Shown here one piece after another: positions 43,002 through 52,923 of a DNA stretch of 64,000 nucleotides. Each line of letters starts with the position of its first letter. Position 1 is the stretch's first letter. This DNA is from Beijerinckiaceae bacterium (GTDB lineage Bacteria; Pseudomonadota; Alphaproteobacteria; Rhizobiales; Beijerinckiaceae), in NCBI GenBank assembly GCA_024304885.1, contig JALJOM010000003.1, positions 592,110 through 656,109 of the forward strand. Direction: 5' to 3'. A program made the translations under genes and the position numbers. The notes beneath the pieces were generated by a model. It ran no database searches and was not told the DNA's origin. It saw only the letters and a list, made by a program, of their open reading frames with translations.

Positions 43002-44057
43002 GTGAACCCTTTCGCGAAAATCCCGGCGACCATCATCACGGGCTTTCTCGGCGCGGGAAAAACCACGCTGATCCGTCACGTTCTGCAAAACGCCAAAGGA
43101 CGTCGCCTCGCGCTCGTCATCAACGAGTTCGGCGATGTCGGCATCGACGGCGAGATTCTGAAAAGCTGTGGTGCCCCGGCCTGCGGCGCCGACGAGATCA
43201 TCGAGCTCGCCAACGGCTGTATCTGCTGCACGGTCGCCGATGATTTCCTGCCGGCGATCGAGAAGCTGCTCGCGCTCGATCCGCGTCCGGATCATATCGT
43301 GATCGAGACCTCCGGCCTCGCTTTGCCGAAGCCGCTCGTCAAGGCCTTCGACTGGCCGCAAATCCGCGCCCGCCTCACCGTCGATGGCGTCATCGCCGTG
43401 GTGGACGGGGCCGCCGTGGCCGCGGGACGGTTCGCCGAGGATCCGGAACGGCTCCAGCTCCAGCGTGGGGCCGATCCGTCGATCGCCCACGAGAACCCGC
43501 TCGAGGAGGTCTACGAGGATCAGCTGCTCTGCGCCGATCTCGTCCTCCTCAACAAGGCCGATCTCGTGAGCGTCGAGGCGCAGCGCGCGATCGCCGAGGA
43601 GATCGCCGCGCGCGTCCCGCGGGCCGTGAAGATCGTGCCGACACGCGAAGGCGAGATCGACGTCGAGATCCTGCTCGGCCTCGACGCCCGCGCCGAGGAC
43701 GATCTCGCGTCCCGGCCTTCGCACCATGACGCCGAGACCGACCACGACCACGACGATTTTGCGACCTTCGTCGTCGAGATCGGCGCGATCGAGGCGCAAG
43801 GCCCGTTCCTGAAAGGTCTCGCGGAGATCGCGGCGCGCCACGACGTGCTGCGAATCAAGGGCTTCCTCGAGGTGCGGGCGAAGCCCATGCGCCTGCTCGT
43901 GCAGGGCGTCGGCACACGGTTCCAGGGCCAGTTCGACCAGGCATGGCGCGCGGACGTGCCGCGGCGCGGGCGCCTCGTGATCATCGGCGAGAAAGGCCTC
44001 GACATCGCCGCGATCGGAACCGAGATCGCGCGCCTCGCAGCGCCCGTGGACGCCTGA
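43002..44057 (+). CDS. cobW: CobW, G3E GTPase of cobalamin biosynthesis
   Basis: A 351-aa metallochaperone-like GTPase thought to supply cobalt to the CobNST chelatase. Start GTG 43002; upstream reading runs through the leader. Walker A GFLGAGKTT is at 14-22, the metal-binding CICC motif occurs in NGCICCTVADDF, guanine recognition in LLNKADL, and a His/Asp-rich segment (HHDAETDHDHDD) sits before the C-terminal domain. It is followed one base later by cobN. Confidence 0.93.
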   Translation: MNPFAKIPATIITGFLGAGKTTLIRHVLQNAKGRRLALVINEFGDVGIDGEILKSCGAPACGADEIIELANGCICCTVADDFLPAIEKLLALDPRPDHIVIETSGLALPKPLVKAFDWPQIRARLTVDGVIAVVDGAAVAAGRFAEDPERLQLQRGADPSIAHENPLEEVYEDQLLCADLVLLNKADLVSVEAQRAIAEEIAARVPRAVKIVPTREGEIDVEILLGLDARAEDDLASRPSHHDAETDHDHDDFATFVVEIGAIEAQGPFLKGLAEIAARHDVLRIKGFLEVRAKPMRLLVQGVGTRFQGQFDQAWRADVPRRGRLVIIGEKGLDIAAIGTEIARLAAPVDA

Positions 44058-44058
44058 C

Positions 44059-47000
44059 GTGCATCTTTTGCGCGCCGAGACGCGCTCGCTCGACGAGGCC
44101 GAAACGGCGAGGGACCTTTGCCAGACCCCGGCCGACATCGTCGTCCTGTCCTTCTCCGATGCGGACCTCGCAACGGTCGCGGCCGCCGCGAAGCTTCGTC
44201 CCCCGGGCGCGCCGAGCCTGCGCCTCGCCCATCTCGGTGAGCTGAAGCATCCCTATTCGGTCGATCTCTATCTCGAGACCGTCGCCGCGAAGGCGCGCTT
44301 CGTCCTCGTGCGCCTGCTCGGCGGGCTCGATTATTGGCGCTATGGTGTCGAGGAGCTGTCCGGCGCGGCACGGCGCGAGGGCTTCGCGCTCGCGGTAGTT
44401 CCCGGCGACGCCTCCGACGATACGCGGCTCGACGCGGCCTCGACCCTGCCGATCGCGGATTTGCGCGCGATCAGCGCCGCCTTCCGGGAGGGCGGCGTCG
44501 CTGGGATCGCGGAGTTCTTGGCCTGGATCGAAGGCAAGCTCGACCCTGCGGGATCCTACCGGGAGCCCGGCGTCCTGGCCGTTCCCGCCGCCGGGCGCTT
44601 CGAGGCCGGGTGCCGCGCCGCCGCGCTGAGCAAGGGCAGGGCTCTGATCCTCTTCTATCGCTCGCTCCTGCAGGCCGGCGACACGGCGCCGATCCTCGCG
44701 CTCGCCGACGCCTTGTCGGCGCGCGGTCTTTCGGTGGACGTGCTCACCGTCACGAGCCTCAAGGACGCCGATGCCATTGCCGTCGTGGGTACCGAGATCG
44801 CGCGGCAACGTCCTGATGTGGTTCTCAACACGACGGGGTTTTCCGCCCGCCTCGACGATGTGGGGAGCGTGCTCGATCTCGCCGACGCCCCGGTGCTCCA
44901 GGCCGTCCTCGCCGGCTCGACACAGGAGCGCTGGACATCCGATCCGCGCGGGCTCTCGGCCGCGGATCTCGCCATGAATATCGTCCTGCCCGAGATGGAC
45001 GGGCGCCTCGTCACGCGGGCGATCTCCTGCAAGGCGCCGGCCGCGCGCGACGACGCGCTCGAATACACGCCCATGGTCCACGAGGCCTTGCCGTCGCGGG
45101 TCGCTTTCGTCGCGGATCTCGCCGCCGCCTGGGTGAGGCTGCGCAAGACGCCGCGCGCCGACCGACGGCTCGCCTGCATCCTCTCCGACTATCCGGCGAA
45201 AGGCGGGCGCGGGGGCTTCGCGGTCGGGCTCGACACGCCGAGAAGCGTCCATGCGATCGCCGATCTCTTGCGCGAGGAAAGCTACACCATCGGGTCGCTG
45301 CCCCCTGCCGACTCGCTGATGCGCCAGCTCGAGGACGGCGTCTCGACGGAGCGGCTGAGCCTCGTGGACTATGCGCGGGCGCTCGCCGCAATGCCGGCTG
45401 CTTTCGTGGAGTCCGTCACCACGCATTGGGGTCCGCCCGAGGCGGACCCACAGGTGGCGGCTGGCGGCTTCACCTTCTCCGTCCTCCACTCCGGCAACCT
45501 GCTCGTTGCGCTGCAGCCCTGCCGCGGCAAGGCCACGAGCCACAAGGCCGACTACCACGATGTCGCCCTGCCGCCGTGCCATGCCTATGTGGCATTCTAC
45601 GTGTGGTTGCGCCGCTCGGCCGGGCTCCATGCCTTGATCCATTGCGGCACCCATGGCACGCTCGAATGGCTGCCCGGCAAGGCGGTGGCGTTGTCGGATG
45701 CCTGCGCGCCGGAGGTGGTGCTCGGGCCCTTGCCGGTGATCTATCCCTTCATCGTCAGCAATCCGGGAGAGGCGGCGCAGGCCAAGCGCCGTATCGCGGC
45801 GCTCGCCATCGGCCATCTCACGCCCCCGCTGACGAGGGCGGGATCCCACGGTGCGGCGCAGGAGATCGAGGCGCTCCTCGACGAATATGCCGCGGCCGAG
45901 ACGCTCGATCCGAGACGCGCGAAGCTTCTCGTTCGCGCGATCCTGGATCGCGCCGAGGCGACCGGCCTGTTGCACGACAGCGGCGTCGCAGACGGCGCCG
46001 CACCCATGACGGCACTCTCCCGCCTCGATGCCTTTCTCTGCGACCTGAAGGACATGCGGATCGCCGACGGTCTCCATGTCTTCGGGCAATCGCCGAGAGG
46101 GACGCTCCGCGACGCGACGGCCGCCTGCTTCGCGCCCCTCGAAGCGCAGGACCGCGCTCTCGAGCTCATCGACTCGTGTGGTCCCGCCGAGCGCGAGGCC
46201 CTCGTCGCCGCCCTCGACGGGCGTTTCGTGCACCCAGGCCCGGGCGGCGCCCCCGCCCGCGGGCGTCTCGACGTGCTGCCTACCGGTCGCAACCTCTACG
46301 GGACCGATCCCCGCGCGGTTCCGACCCGCACGGCGTGCGAGATCGGACGGCGTGCCGCCCACGAGCTCGTGACGCGCTATGCCCAGGACCACGGCGAATG
46401 GCCGAGGTCCATCGTCCTCGATCTCTGGGCGAGCGCGACCATGCGGACCGGCGGCGACGATCTCGCCCAAGCGCTCGCGCTCCTCGGTGTTCGGCCGGCC
46501 TGGGACAATTCCTCGGCGCGGGTGAGCGGCTTCGAGATCCTTGCCGCCGCGCGGCTCGAGCACCCGAGGGTCGATGTCACGCTGCGGATCTCGGGCCTCT
46601 TCCGCGATCTTTTCCCGGCCCAGATCGCGCTGTTCGACCAGGCCGTGCAGGCCGTCGCGGTGCTCGACGAGGACGACGAGACGAATCCGCTCGCGGCCAC
46701 GCGCCGCCGCGACGGCGAGACGCCGCTGCGCATCTTCGGCGCGGCGCCCGGCGCATATGGGCTCGGGCTCTCCCGCCTGCTCGATGTCGACATTACCGCG
46801 ACGCGCGAGACGCTGGGTGAATCCTACCTCGCCGCGACGTCCCATGCCTATGGCCTTTGCTCCGCCGACGGGGTTGCGACCAAGGGTTTCCGCGAGCGCG
46901 TCGTCGCAGCGGATGCGCTCGTCCACGTGCAGGATCTCGACGGCGCGGATGTGCTCGATTCCGACGCGGTCGTCGATCATGTGGGTGGGTTCGCCGCGGC

Positions 47001-47424
47001 GGCGGAGCTCGTGGGCAGCATGGCCTCCGTCTATTGCCTCGACGCCACACGCAGCGACTCCATGAAGGTCCGCAGCCTCTCGGAGGAAGCGGCGCGCGTG
47101 GTCCGTGCGCGGGCGACGAACCCACGTTGGATCCGCGGCCTCCTGCGCCACGGCCATCGCGGCGCCGCCGAGATCGCCGAGGTCGTCGATCATCTCTTCG
47201 CCCTCGCGGTCCTGACGGATGCGGTGGAAAGCCGCCATTTCGAGCTCTTGTTCGAGGCGACCTGCGGCACGCCGGACGTTCAGGCATTCCTGGTCGAGAC
47301 CAATCCGAAGGCGGCGAAAGCCATTGCCGACCGATTCGAGGCGGCCGCGGCGCGTGGCTTCTGGCGGAGCCTGCGCAACTCGACGGCGGACAGCCTCGCG
47401 GCCATGCGGGAGGGCATTGCGTGA
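44059..47424 (+). CDS. cobN: Cobaltochelatase subunit CobN
   Basis: The 1121-aa large subunit of the ATP-dependent aerobic cobalt chelatase, which inserts Co(II) into hydrogenobyrinate a,c-diamide. GTG 44059 starts two bases after the cobW stop. Motifs include the BchH/CobN signature CGTHGTLEWLPGKAV and GDASDDTRL; the sequence is similar throughout to the ChlH/BchH/CobN family. The length is somewhat below the ~1270 aa of the best-known enzymes, mainly by shorter loops; no truncation is evident. cobS and cobT are not in the window. Confidence 0.95.
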   Translation: MHLLRAETRSLDEAETARDLCQTPADIVVLSFSDADLATVAAAAKLRPPGAPSLRLAHLGELKHPYSVDLYLETVAAKARFVLVRLLGGLDYWRYGVEELSGAARREGFALAVVPGDASDDTRLDAASTLPIADLRAISAAFREGGVAGIAEFLAWIEGKLDPAGSYREPGVLAVPAAGRFEAGCRAAALSKGRALILFYRSLLQAGDTAPILALADALSARGLSVDVLTVTSLKDADAIAVVGTEIARQRPDVVLNTTGFSARLDDVGSVLDLADAPVLQAVLAGSTQERWTSDPRGLSAADLAMNIVLPEMDGRLVTRAISCKAPAARDDALEYTPMVHEALPSRVAFVADLAAAWVRLRKTPRADRRLACILSDYPAKGGRGGFAVGLDTPRSVHAIADLLREESYTIGSLPPADSLMRQLEDGVSTERLSLVDYARALAAMPAAFVESVTTHWGPPEADPQVAAGGFTFSVLHSGNLLVALQPCRGKATSHKADYHDVALPPCHAYVAFYVWLRRSAGLHALIHCGTHGTLEWLPGKAVALSDACAPEVVLGPLPVIYPFIVSNPGEAAQAKRRIAALAIGHLTPPLTRAGSHGAAQEIEALLDEYAAAETLDPRRAKLLVRAILDRAEATGLLHDSGVADGAAPMTALSRLDAFLCDLKDMRIADGLHVFGQSPRGTLRDATAACFAPLEAQDRALELIDSCGPAEREALVAALDGRFVHPGPGGAPARGRLDVLPTGRNLYGTDPRAVPTRTACEIGRRAAHELVTRYAQDHGEWPRSIVLDLWASATMRTGGDDLAQALALLGVRPAWDNSSARVSGFEILAAARLEHPRVDVTLRISGLFRDLFPAQIALFDQAVQAVAVLDEDDETNPLAATRRRDGETPLRIFGAAPGAYGLGLSRLLDVDITATRETLGESYLAATSHAYGLCSADGVATKGFRERVVAADALVHVQDLDGADVLDSDAVVDHVGGFAAAAELVGSMASVYCLDATRSDSMKVRSLSEEAARVVRARATNPRWIRGLLRHGHRGAAEIAEVVDHLFALAVLTDAVESRHFELLFEATCGTPDVQAFLVETNPKAAKAIADRFEAAAARGFWRSLRNSTADSLAAMREGIA

Positions 47425-48707
47425 CTGCGCCACCCGGCTTACGCAAAGGCTGGTGCCCGGGGGCGCTCCGGCCCATGCCGGCGAAGGACGGGCTCCTCGT
47501 CCGCCTGCGGGTCACTGCCGGGCGGCTTTCGGCCGCCACATTGCGCGCCATCGCCGCAACCGGACGCGAGCACGGCAATGGGCTTTTCGACCTCACGTCG
47601 CGCGGCAATCTCCAGATGCGCGGTGTCTCGGAGGCGCGCCTGCCGCGGCTTCTCGAGACGCTTCGGCCGCTCGGGCTTCTCGACGAGACCGCCGCGGGCG
47701 AGGCCGTGCGCAATGTGCTGGTGAGCCCTCTTACCGGGCTCGAGCGACCCGACCTCCGTTCTGTCGCTCACGAGCTCGAGCAGGCCCTCGTCGCGGACGA
47801 AGGCCTGCACGCCCTGCCGGGGAAATTCTCGTTCGTGATCGACGACGCCAGCCTGCTGCCGCTCGCCGAGGTCCCCGCCGATATCCGCTTCGTGCAAGCG
47901 GCGCCGGAAACCTACGCGGTCGGGCTCGGCGGATGCGACAAAGATGCGGCCTTCGTCGGTGCCTGCACCGAGCAGGAGATCGTCCCGACGGCGCTGCGGC
48001 TCGCTCGCGCCTTCCTGCAGCGTTCCGCGAGCCTACCGGTGGAGGCACGACGCATGCGCGACCTTCTCCACAGCGTCGCGCCCGAGGCGATCGTGAATGC
48101 TGCCGGACTTCCATCCGTGCCGTGCAAAGGACCGTCGATGGCGGAGCCTTGCCCGATCGGGCTCTTGCGCCTCGCCAATGGCGCCGCCTGCTTCGGCGCC
48201 GGTGTGGCATTCGGCCGCCTGGAATCGCCCATGCTGGACAAGGCCGCGGAGGCGGCGGAAACATTCGGCACGGGCGAGATCCGCCTCACGCCGTGGCGCG
48301 CGCTGGTCCTTCCCGGCGTCGCCTCCGCCAACGAGGGCGCCCTGATCGCGTCTTGCTCGCAGAGCGGCTTCATCACGGACCGCAACGACCCGCGCCTCGG
48401 CCTCGCGGCCTGCGTCGGCATCTCGGGCTGCGACAGCGCCACGACCGAGACGCAGGCCGATGCCTCGGCGCTCGCCGGCTTCGTCCGCCGCCTTTCCCCG
48501 ACCGACATCGCGGTCCATGTCTCCGGCTGCTCCAAAGGCTGCGCGCGGTCTCGGCGCACGCCCGTGGTTCTCATCGGGCGGGAAAGCCGCTACGACGTGG
48601 TCCTGGACGGGACCGCCGGCGGCAATCCGCTGGCCCGAGGGCTCACCATGATCGAGGCAAGCGCCATGCTGGAGACGATCGTACGGGAAAGGCACGTGAA
48701 TCCTTGA
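47421..48707 (+). CDS. cobG: Precorrin-3B synthase
   Basis: A 428-aa monooxygenase of the aerobic pathway that converts precorrin-3A to the hydroxylactone 3B. The start GTG 47421 overlaps the cobN stop by four bases. It has the nitrite/sulfite reductase layout with the cysteines for a 4Fe-4S centre in CVGISGC and CSKGC, and SRGNLQMRG near the N-terminus as in ferredoxin-dependent reductases. Its presence fixes this as the oxygen-dependent route. Confidence 0.92.
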   Translation: MTAPPGLRKGWCPGALRPMPAKDGLLVRLRVTAGRLSAATLRAIAATGREHGNGLFDLTSRGNLQMRGVSEARLPRLLETLRPLGLLDETAAGEAVRNVLVSPLTGLERPDLRSVAHELEQALVADEGLHALPGKFSFVIDDASLLPLAEVPADIRFVQAAPETYAVGLGGCDKDAAFVGACTEQEIVPTALRLARAFLQRSASLPVEARRMRDLLHSVAPEAIVNAAGLPSVPCKGPSMAEPCPIGLLRLANGAACFGAGVAFGRLESPMLDKAAEAAETFGTGEIRLTPWRALVLPGVASANEGALIASCSQSGFITDRNDPRLGLAACVGISGCDSATTETQADASALAGFVRRLSPTDIAVHVSGCSKGCARSRRTPVVLIGRESRYDVVLDGTAGGNPLARGLTMIEASAMLETIVRERHVNP

Positions 48708-49357
48708 CGCGCGCCGATACGCCGGCCGCGTCGCGATTCGACTATATCCGCGACGGCGCCGAGATTTACCGCCGTTCCTTCGCGACGATCCGCGCCGAGG
48801 CCGATCTCTCCCGCTTCACGCCGGACGAAGAGCGCGTCGCGGTGCGGGTGATCCATGCCTGCGGCATGGTCGAGGTCGCGACCGATCTCTTGTTCTCGCC
48901 GGGCGCCGTCGCATCGGCACGACGGGCGCTGCGGGAGGGTGCGCCGATCCTCTGCGACTCGCGCATGGTGGCCCATGGCGTGATCTCGAGCCGGCTGGCT
49001 CGCGGTAACGAGGTCCTCTGCCGTCTCGACGATCCGGCCGTCGTGGATCTCGCCGCGAGGATCGGCAATACGAGAAGCGCGGCCGCGCTCGAGCTCTGGT
49101 GCGATCGGCTGGCAGGCGCCGTCGTCGCGATCGGCAATGCGCCGACCGCCTTGTTCCGTCTTCTCGAGATTCTTGACGAAACTCCGGCGCGACCGGCCTG
49201 CGTCATCGGTATGCCGGTCGGTTTCGTCGGCGCGGCCGAATCGAAAGAGGCTCTCGTCGCGGACGGGCGCGTGCCCTTCGTGACCATCAAAGGTCGAAAG
49301 GGCGGCAGCGCCATGACCGCCGCGGCCCTGAACGCAATCGCGAGCGAGGCCGAATGA
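48704..49357 (+). CDS. cobH: Precorrin-8X methylmutase
   Basis: A 217-aa isomerase that moves the methyl group from C-11 to C-12, giving hydrogenobyrinate. Start TTG 48704 overlaps the cobG stop. YIRDGAEIYRRSFATIRAEA near the start, the catalytic His in RVIHACGM and PVGFVGAAESKEAL near the end are the family landmarks. Complete. Confidence 0.93.
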   Translation: MTRADTPAASRFDYIRDGAEIYRRSFATIRAEADLSRFTPDEERVAVRVIHACGMVEVATDLLFSPGAVASARRALREGAPILCDSRMVAHGVISSRLARGNEVLCRLDDPAVVDLAARIGNTRSAAALELWCDRLAGAVVAIGNAPTALFRLLEILDETPARPACVIGMPVGFVGAAESKEALVADGRVPFVTIKGRKGGSAMTAAALNAIASEAE

Positions 49358-50097
49358 GCGAGCCGTCGCGCCGGCAAGGTCGTCTCTTCGGCATCGGTGT
49401 GGGGCCGGGCGACCCCGAGCTTGTCACCGTCAAGGCGACCAAAATTCTCGCCGCATCCCCTGTGGTCGCCTTTTTCGCGAAGAAAGGGTCGCGCGGCGTC
49501 GCGCGCGGGATCGTCGATCGCTGGATCGGCGCGGGATGCCTCGAGCTTCCGCTCGCCTATCCGCTCACGACCGAGATCTCGTTTCGCGATCCGGGCTACG
49601 CCGAAGCCTTGCACGAATTCTATGTGCAGGCTGCAAAGACCGTTGCCGCCCATCTTCTCGAAGGCCGCGATGTCGCGCTCGTCTGCGAAGGCGATCCGCT
49701 CTTCTATGGATCCTTCATCCATCTTTATGCCGAGCTGAAGGGGCGTTTTGCGGTCGAGATCGTGCCGGGCATCACCGGAATGGCCGGATGCTGGAGCGCG
49801 GCACAGATCCCGATCGCCTGCGGCGACGATGTCTTCACCGTCCTGCCCGCGACGCTCCGGCCGGCCGAGCTCGTCCGCCATCTCGGGACGAGCGACGCGG
49901 TGGTCTTCATCAAGATCGGCGCCAACCTCGCCAAGGTGCGCATGGCCGTGAGCGCGGCCGGGCGCATGGCCGAGGCCGTCTATGTCGAGCACGGCACTTC
50001 GGCGGACCAGAAGATTTCGCGGCTCGCCGAGAAGATCGGGGACGACGCGCCCTATTTCGCGCTCATCGTCATTCCGGGCCGCGGCCGGCGCAGATGA
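49354..50097 (+). CDS. cobI: Precorrin-2 C20-methyltransferase
   Basis: A 247-aa SAM-dependent methyltransferase of the tetrapyrrole methylase fold. GIGVGPGDPELVTVKA is the N-terminal SAM motif; ALVCEGDPLFYGSFIHLYAE and PGITGMAGCWSAA follow. It methylates precorrin-2 at C-20. ATG 49354 overlaps the cobH stop by four bases. Confidence 0.94.
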   Translation: MSEPSRRQGRLFGIGVGPGDPELVTVKATKILAASPVVAFFAKKGSRGVARGIVDRWIGAGCLELPLAYPLTTEISFRDPGYAEALHEFYVQAAKTVAAHLLEGRDVALVCEGDPLFYGSFIHLYAELKGRFAVEIVPGITGMAGCWSAAQIPIACGDDVFTVLPATLRPAELVRHLGTSDAVVFIKIGANLAKVRMAVSAAGRMAEAVYVEHGTSADQKISRLAEKIGDDAPYFALIVIPGRGRRR

Positions 50098-50864
50098 GCG
50101 CATCCTGCGGATGCCTGCACATCGTCGGTCTCGGACCGGGAGCCGAATCCTGGATCACGCCCGAGGTCTCCGCGGCGATCGCTTCGGCGAGCGATCTCGT
50201 CGGCTACGGACCCTATCTCGACCGGCTGCCCATTCGCGACGGGCAAGCTCGCCATCCGAGCGGGAACCGGGTCGAGCTGGACCGGGCGCGTCATGCCTTG
50301 GCGCTGGCCTCGGCCGGACGCCGGGTGGCGCTGGTCTCGGGAGGCGATCCGGGCATCTTCGCCATGGCCGCGGCGGTCTTCGAGGCGATCGAACAGGGCG
50401 AGCCCTCCTGGCGCGCGATCGACATCGCGGTCTGCCCGGGGATTTCCGCGATGCAGGCGGCCGCCGCAAGGATGGGCGCACCGCTCGGCGCCGATTTCTG
50501 CGCGATCTCGCTCTCCGACAATCGTAAGCCCTGGTCGCTCGTCGCGCGCCGGCTCACCGCCGCCGCCGAGGGGGATTTCGTGCTCGCGCTCTACAACCCC
50601 GCCTCGGCGGCACGGCCCGACCAAATTCACGAGGCTTTCGCGCTGCTGCGCAGGCTGAGGGCCGGTGCCACGCCGGTCGTCTTCGCGCGCGCGATCGGGC
50701 GCGAGGACGAGCGAGTCGAGATCACGACGCTCGCCGACGCCGATCCCGGCCGCGCGGACATGGCGACGCTCGTCATCGTCGGATCGAGCGCGACCCGGGT
50801 GATCGCGCGCGACGGTGCGCCGCCTTTCGTCTATTCGCCGCGCGGGGCCGAGCCGTGGCAATGA
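50094..50864 (+). CDS. cobJ: Precorrin-3B C17-methyltransferase
   Basis: A 256-aa enzyme that methylates C-17 and contracts the ring to precorrin-4. Motifs: IVGLGPGAESWITPE, VGYGPYLD, SGGDPGIFAMAAAVFEA, CPGISAMQAAAAR, and ALYNPASAARPDQI. ATG 50094 overlaps the cobI stop. Its 3' end overlaps the convergent cobK by 34 bases. Confidence 0.94.
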   Translation: MSASCGCLHIVGLGPGAESWITPEVSAAIASASDLVGYGPYLDRLPIRDGQARHPSGNRVELDRARHALALASAGRRVALVSGGDPGIFAMAAAVFEAIEQGEPSWRAIDIAVCPGISAMQAAAARMGAPLGADFCAISLSDNRKPWSLVARRLTAAAEGDFVLALYNPASAARPDQIHEAFALLRRLRAGATPVVFARAIGREDERVEITTLADADPGRADMATLVIVGSSATRVIARDGAPPFVYSPRGAEPWQ

Positions 50865-51592
50865 CGGAGAATGACGTGCAGGGCCTCGGCCGCATCGTGA
50901 CAGGCGCCGTTGCCGGTGCGATGTGGTCTTTGAACCATCACGACGGGAAGGCCGAGCGCGCGCGCGGCGAGAATCTTCGCAATCGTCGCCTGCCCACCGC
51001 TGTTCTTGGTGACGAGGACATCGATCTTCGCGGCGCGCAGGAGCCTTTCCTCGTCCTCCTGCGTGAACGGCCCGAGCCCGGAGATCACTTGATAGGACGG
51101 GAAGTTCGGAGCGACCTCTGCGGTCTCGATGGTGCGGATGAGGTAGGAATGCTGTGGGGCGGCTTCGAAGGAGGCGAGCTGCAGGCGCCCGATCGTGAGA
51201 AAGACGCGCCTCGGCGCGACGCCGAGCGCCTCTGCCGCGCGAGCCATGTCGGCGACCTCGATCCATTGGTCGCCCGGCTCGCGGGACCAGGGCGGACGCT
51301 CGACGGCGACGAGCGGAATGCCGGCGCGCTTCGCCGCGGCCTCGGCATTTTGCGACATTTGCTCGGCAAAGGGGTGCGTGGCATCGACGAGGAGGTCGAT
51401 CTCCTGCGTCGCAAGGAAGGCCACGAGCCCGTCGACGCCGCCGAATCCGCCGATCCGGAAGGGAACCGGCGGCGCGAGCGGCGTCTTGGTCCGCCCGGCG
51501 AAGGAGAGCAGGCAGTCGAGGTCAGGGCGTCCGGCGAGAAGGCGGGCGAGCTTGCTCGCCTCGGACGTTCCGCCGAGGAGAAGAACCCGCAT
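50831..51592 (-). CDS. cobK: Precorrin-6A reductase
   Basis: A 253-aa NADPH-dependent reductase. ATG 51592 starts MRVLLLGGTSEASKLARLL, the Rossmann-like N-terminus; DATHPFAEQMSQNA and VTKNSGGQATIAKILAARAL are typical. It reduces precorrin-6A to 6B. It is the only cobalamin gene on the reverse strand, convergent with cobJ and divergent from cobL with 31 bases between starts. Confidence 0.93.
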   Translation of the reverse strand: MRVLLLGGTSEASKLARLLAGRPDLDCLLSFAGRTKTPLAPPVPFRIGGFGGVDGLVAFLATQEIDLLVDATHPFAEQMSQNAEAAAKRAGIPLVAVERPPWSREPGDQWIEVADMARAAEALGVAPRRVFLTIGRLQLASFEAAPQHSYLIRTIETAEVAPNFPSYQVISGLGPFTQEDEERLLRAAKIDVLVTKNSGGQATIAKILAARALGLPVVMVQRPHRTGNGACHDAAEALHVILRHCHGSAPRGE

Positions 51593-51623
51593 TACTTCCA
51601 ACCCTCCGCCCGCTGCACGAGCC

Positions 51624-52847
51624 ATGACCGCTCTGTCCCGCGATGAGATCTGGCTCTTTCTGATCGGCATCGGCGAGGACGGGCTCGCGGGGCTTTCTCC
51701 TGCCGCACGGAGCCGCCTTGCGCAAGCGCGCTTCGTCGTCGGCGGGGCGCGGCATCTCGCCCTCGCCGGGCCGCTCGAGGCCGAATGCATGGCCTGGCCC
51801 TCGCCGCTCACAGGCGCCTTCCCTGCGATCCTCGCGCGCCGCGGCACGCCGGTCGCCGTCCTCGCCTCGGGGGATCCTTTCTTCTACGGGGTCGGCAGCC
51901 TGCTCGCAGCCGAGGTGGGGCGCGGCGAGATGCAGTGCTTCCCCGCGCCCTCGGCCTTCAGCCTCGCCGCCGCGCGGCTGCATTGGAGCCTCCAGGAGTG
52001 CCGCCTCGTCTCGCTGCACGGGCGCGAGCTTTCGCGGATCCTCCCGGAGCTGCAGCCGGGCGCGAAGATCCTCGCGCTTTCGTGGGACGAGACGACGCCG
52101 GCGCGGCTCGCCTCGCTCTTGTGCGAAAGGAGGCTCGGCCGGTCTGTCGTGACCGTGCTCGAGGCTATGGGCGGGCCGCGCGAGAGGATCACGGCCGCGA
52201 CCGCGGCGACCTTCGCGCTGGACGCGATCGACCCTTTGAACCTCGTCGCGCTCGAGATCGTCGCCGATGCGGGGTCCATGATCCTGCCGGTGGGGTGCGG
52301 CCTCGCCGATTCCTGGTTCGAGACGGACGGGCAGCTCACCAAGCGGGAGATTCGCGCGGTGACCTTGTCCGCCTTGGCGCCGCGGCGCGGCGAGCTCCTG
52401 TGGGACGTGGGCTCGGGCTCGGGCTCGATCGCGATCGAATGGCTCTTGTGCGATCCCCTCATGCGGGCGATCGCGATCGAGGTCCGCGCCGATCGCGCGG
52501 CGCGCATCGGGCGCAATGCTCTGGCGCTCGGAGTTCCGAGGCTCGAGATCGTGACGGGACGGGCGTCCGAGGCCTTCGAAGGCCTGCCGCAGCCCGACGC
52601 GATCTTCATCGGCGGGGGGGCCGGCGACGATCGCCTGCTCGATTGCGCTCTCGCGGCGCTCCCGTCCGGCGGGCGCCTCGTCGTCAACGCCGTGACGCTC
52701 GAGACCGAGGCGGAGCTTTCCGCGCGCTGCCGGAAGCACGGCGGGGAGCTCGTGCGGCTCGAGGTTTCCCACGCCGCGCCGCTCGGTGGCTTTCACGCCT
52801 TTCGCCCCGCGCTGCCGGTGACGCAATGGTCGGTGCGAAAGCCGTGA
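51624..52847 (+). CDS. cobL: Precorrin-6B methyltransferase/decarboxylase
   Basis: A 407-aa fused protein. The N-terminal half is a tetrapyrrole methylase ([12 protein letters not shown] at 15-26, [15 protein letters not shown]), corresponding to CbiE. The C-terminal half is a class I methyltransferase of the CbiT type ([20 protein letters not shown], then [17 protein letters not shown]). It methylates C-5 and C-15 and removes the C-12 acetate carboxyl. A half repeat follows the stop. Confidence 0.94.
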   Translation: MTALSRDEIWLFLIGIGEDGLAGLSPAARSRLAQARFVVGGARHLALAGPLEAECMAWPSPLTGAFPAILARRGTPVAVLASGDPFFYGVGSLLAAEVGRGEMQCFPAPSAFSLAAARLHWSLQECRLVSLHGRELSRILPELQPGAKILALSWDETTPARLASLLCERRLGRSVVTVLEAMGGPRERITAATAATFALDAIDPLNLVALEIVADAGSMILPVGCGLADSWFETDGQLTKREIRAVTLSALAPRRGELLWDVGSGSGSIAIEWLLCDPLMRAIAIEVRADRAARIGRNALALGVPRLEIVTGRASEAFEGLPQPDAIFIGGGAGDDRLLDCALAALPSGGRLVVNAVTLETEAELSARCRKHGGELVRLEVSHAAPLGGFHAFRPALPVTQWSVRKP

Positions 52848-52850
52848 TAG

Positions 52851-52911
52851 AGAGCATTTTCCAGCGAAGTGGACACAGGTTCGCGTCGCGAAAATGCGAC
52901 AAACGAAAAAT
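52851..52911 (+). repeat. Family B repeat, half copy
   Basis: AGAGCATTTTCCAGCGAAGTGG ... GTTCGCGTCGCGAAAATGCGAC: the left half only. It lies three bases after the cobL stop and runs up to the cobM ribosome site. Confidence 0.8.
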
Positions 52912-52923
52912 GGGGCGCAAGTC

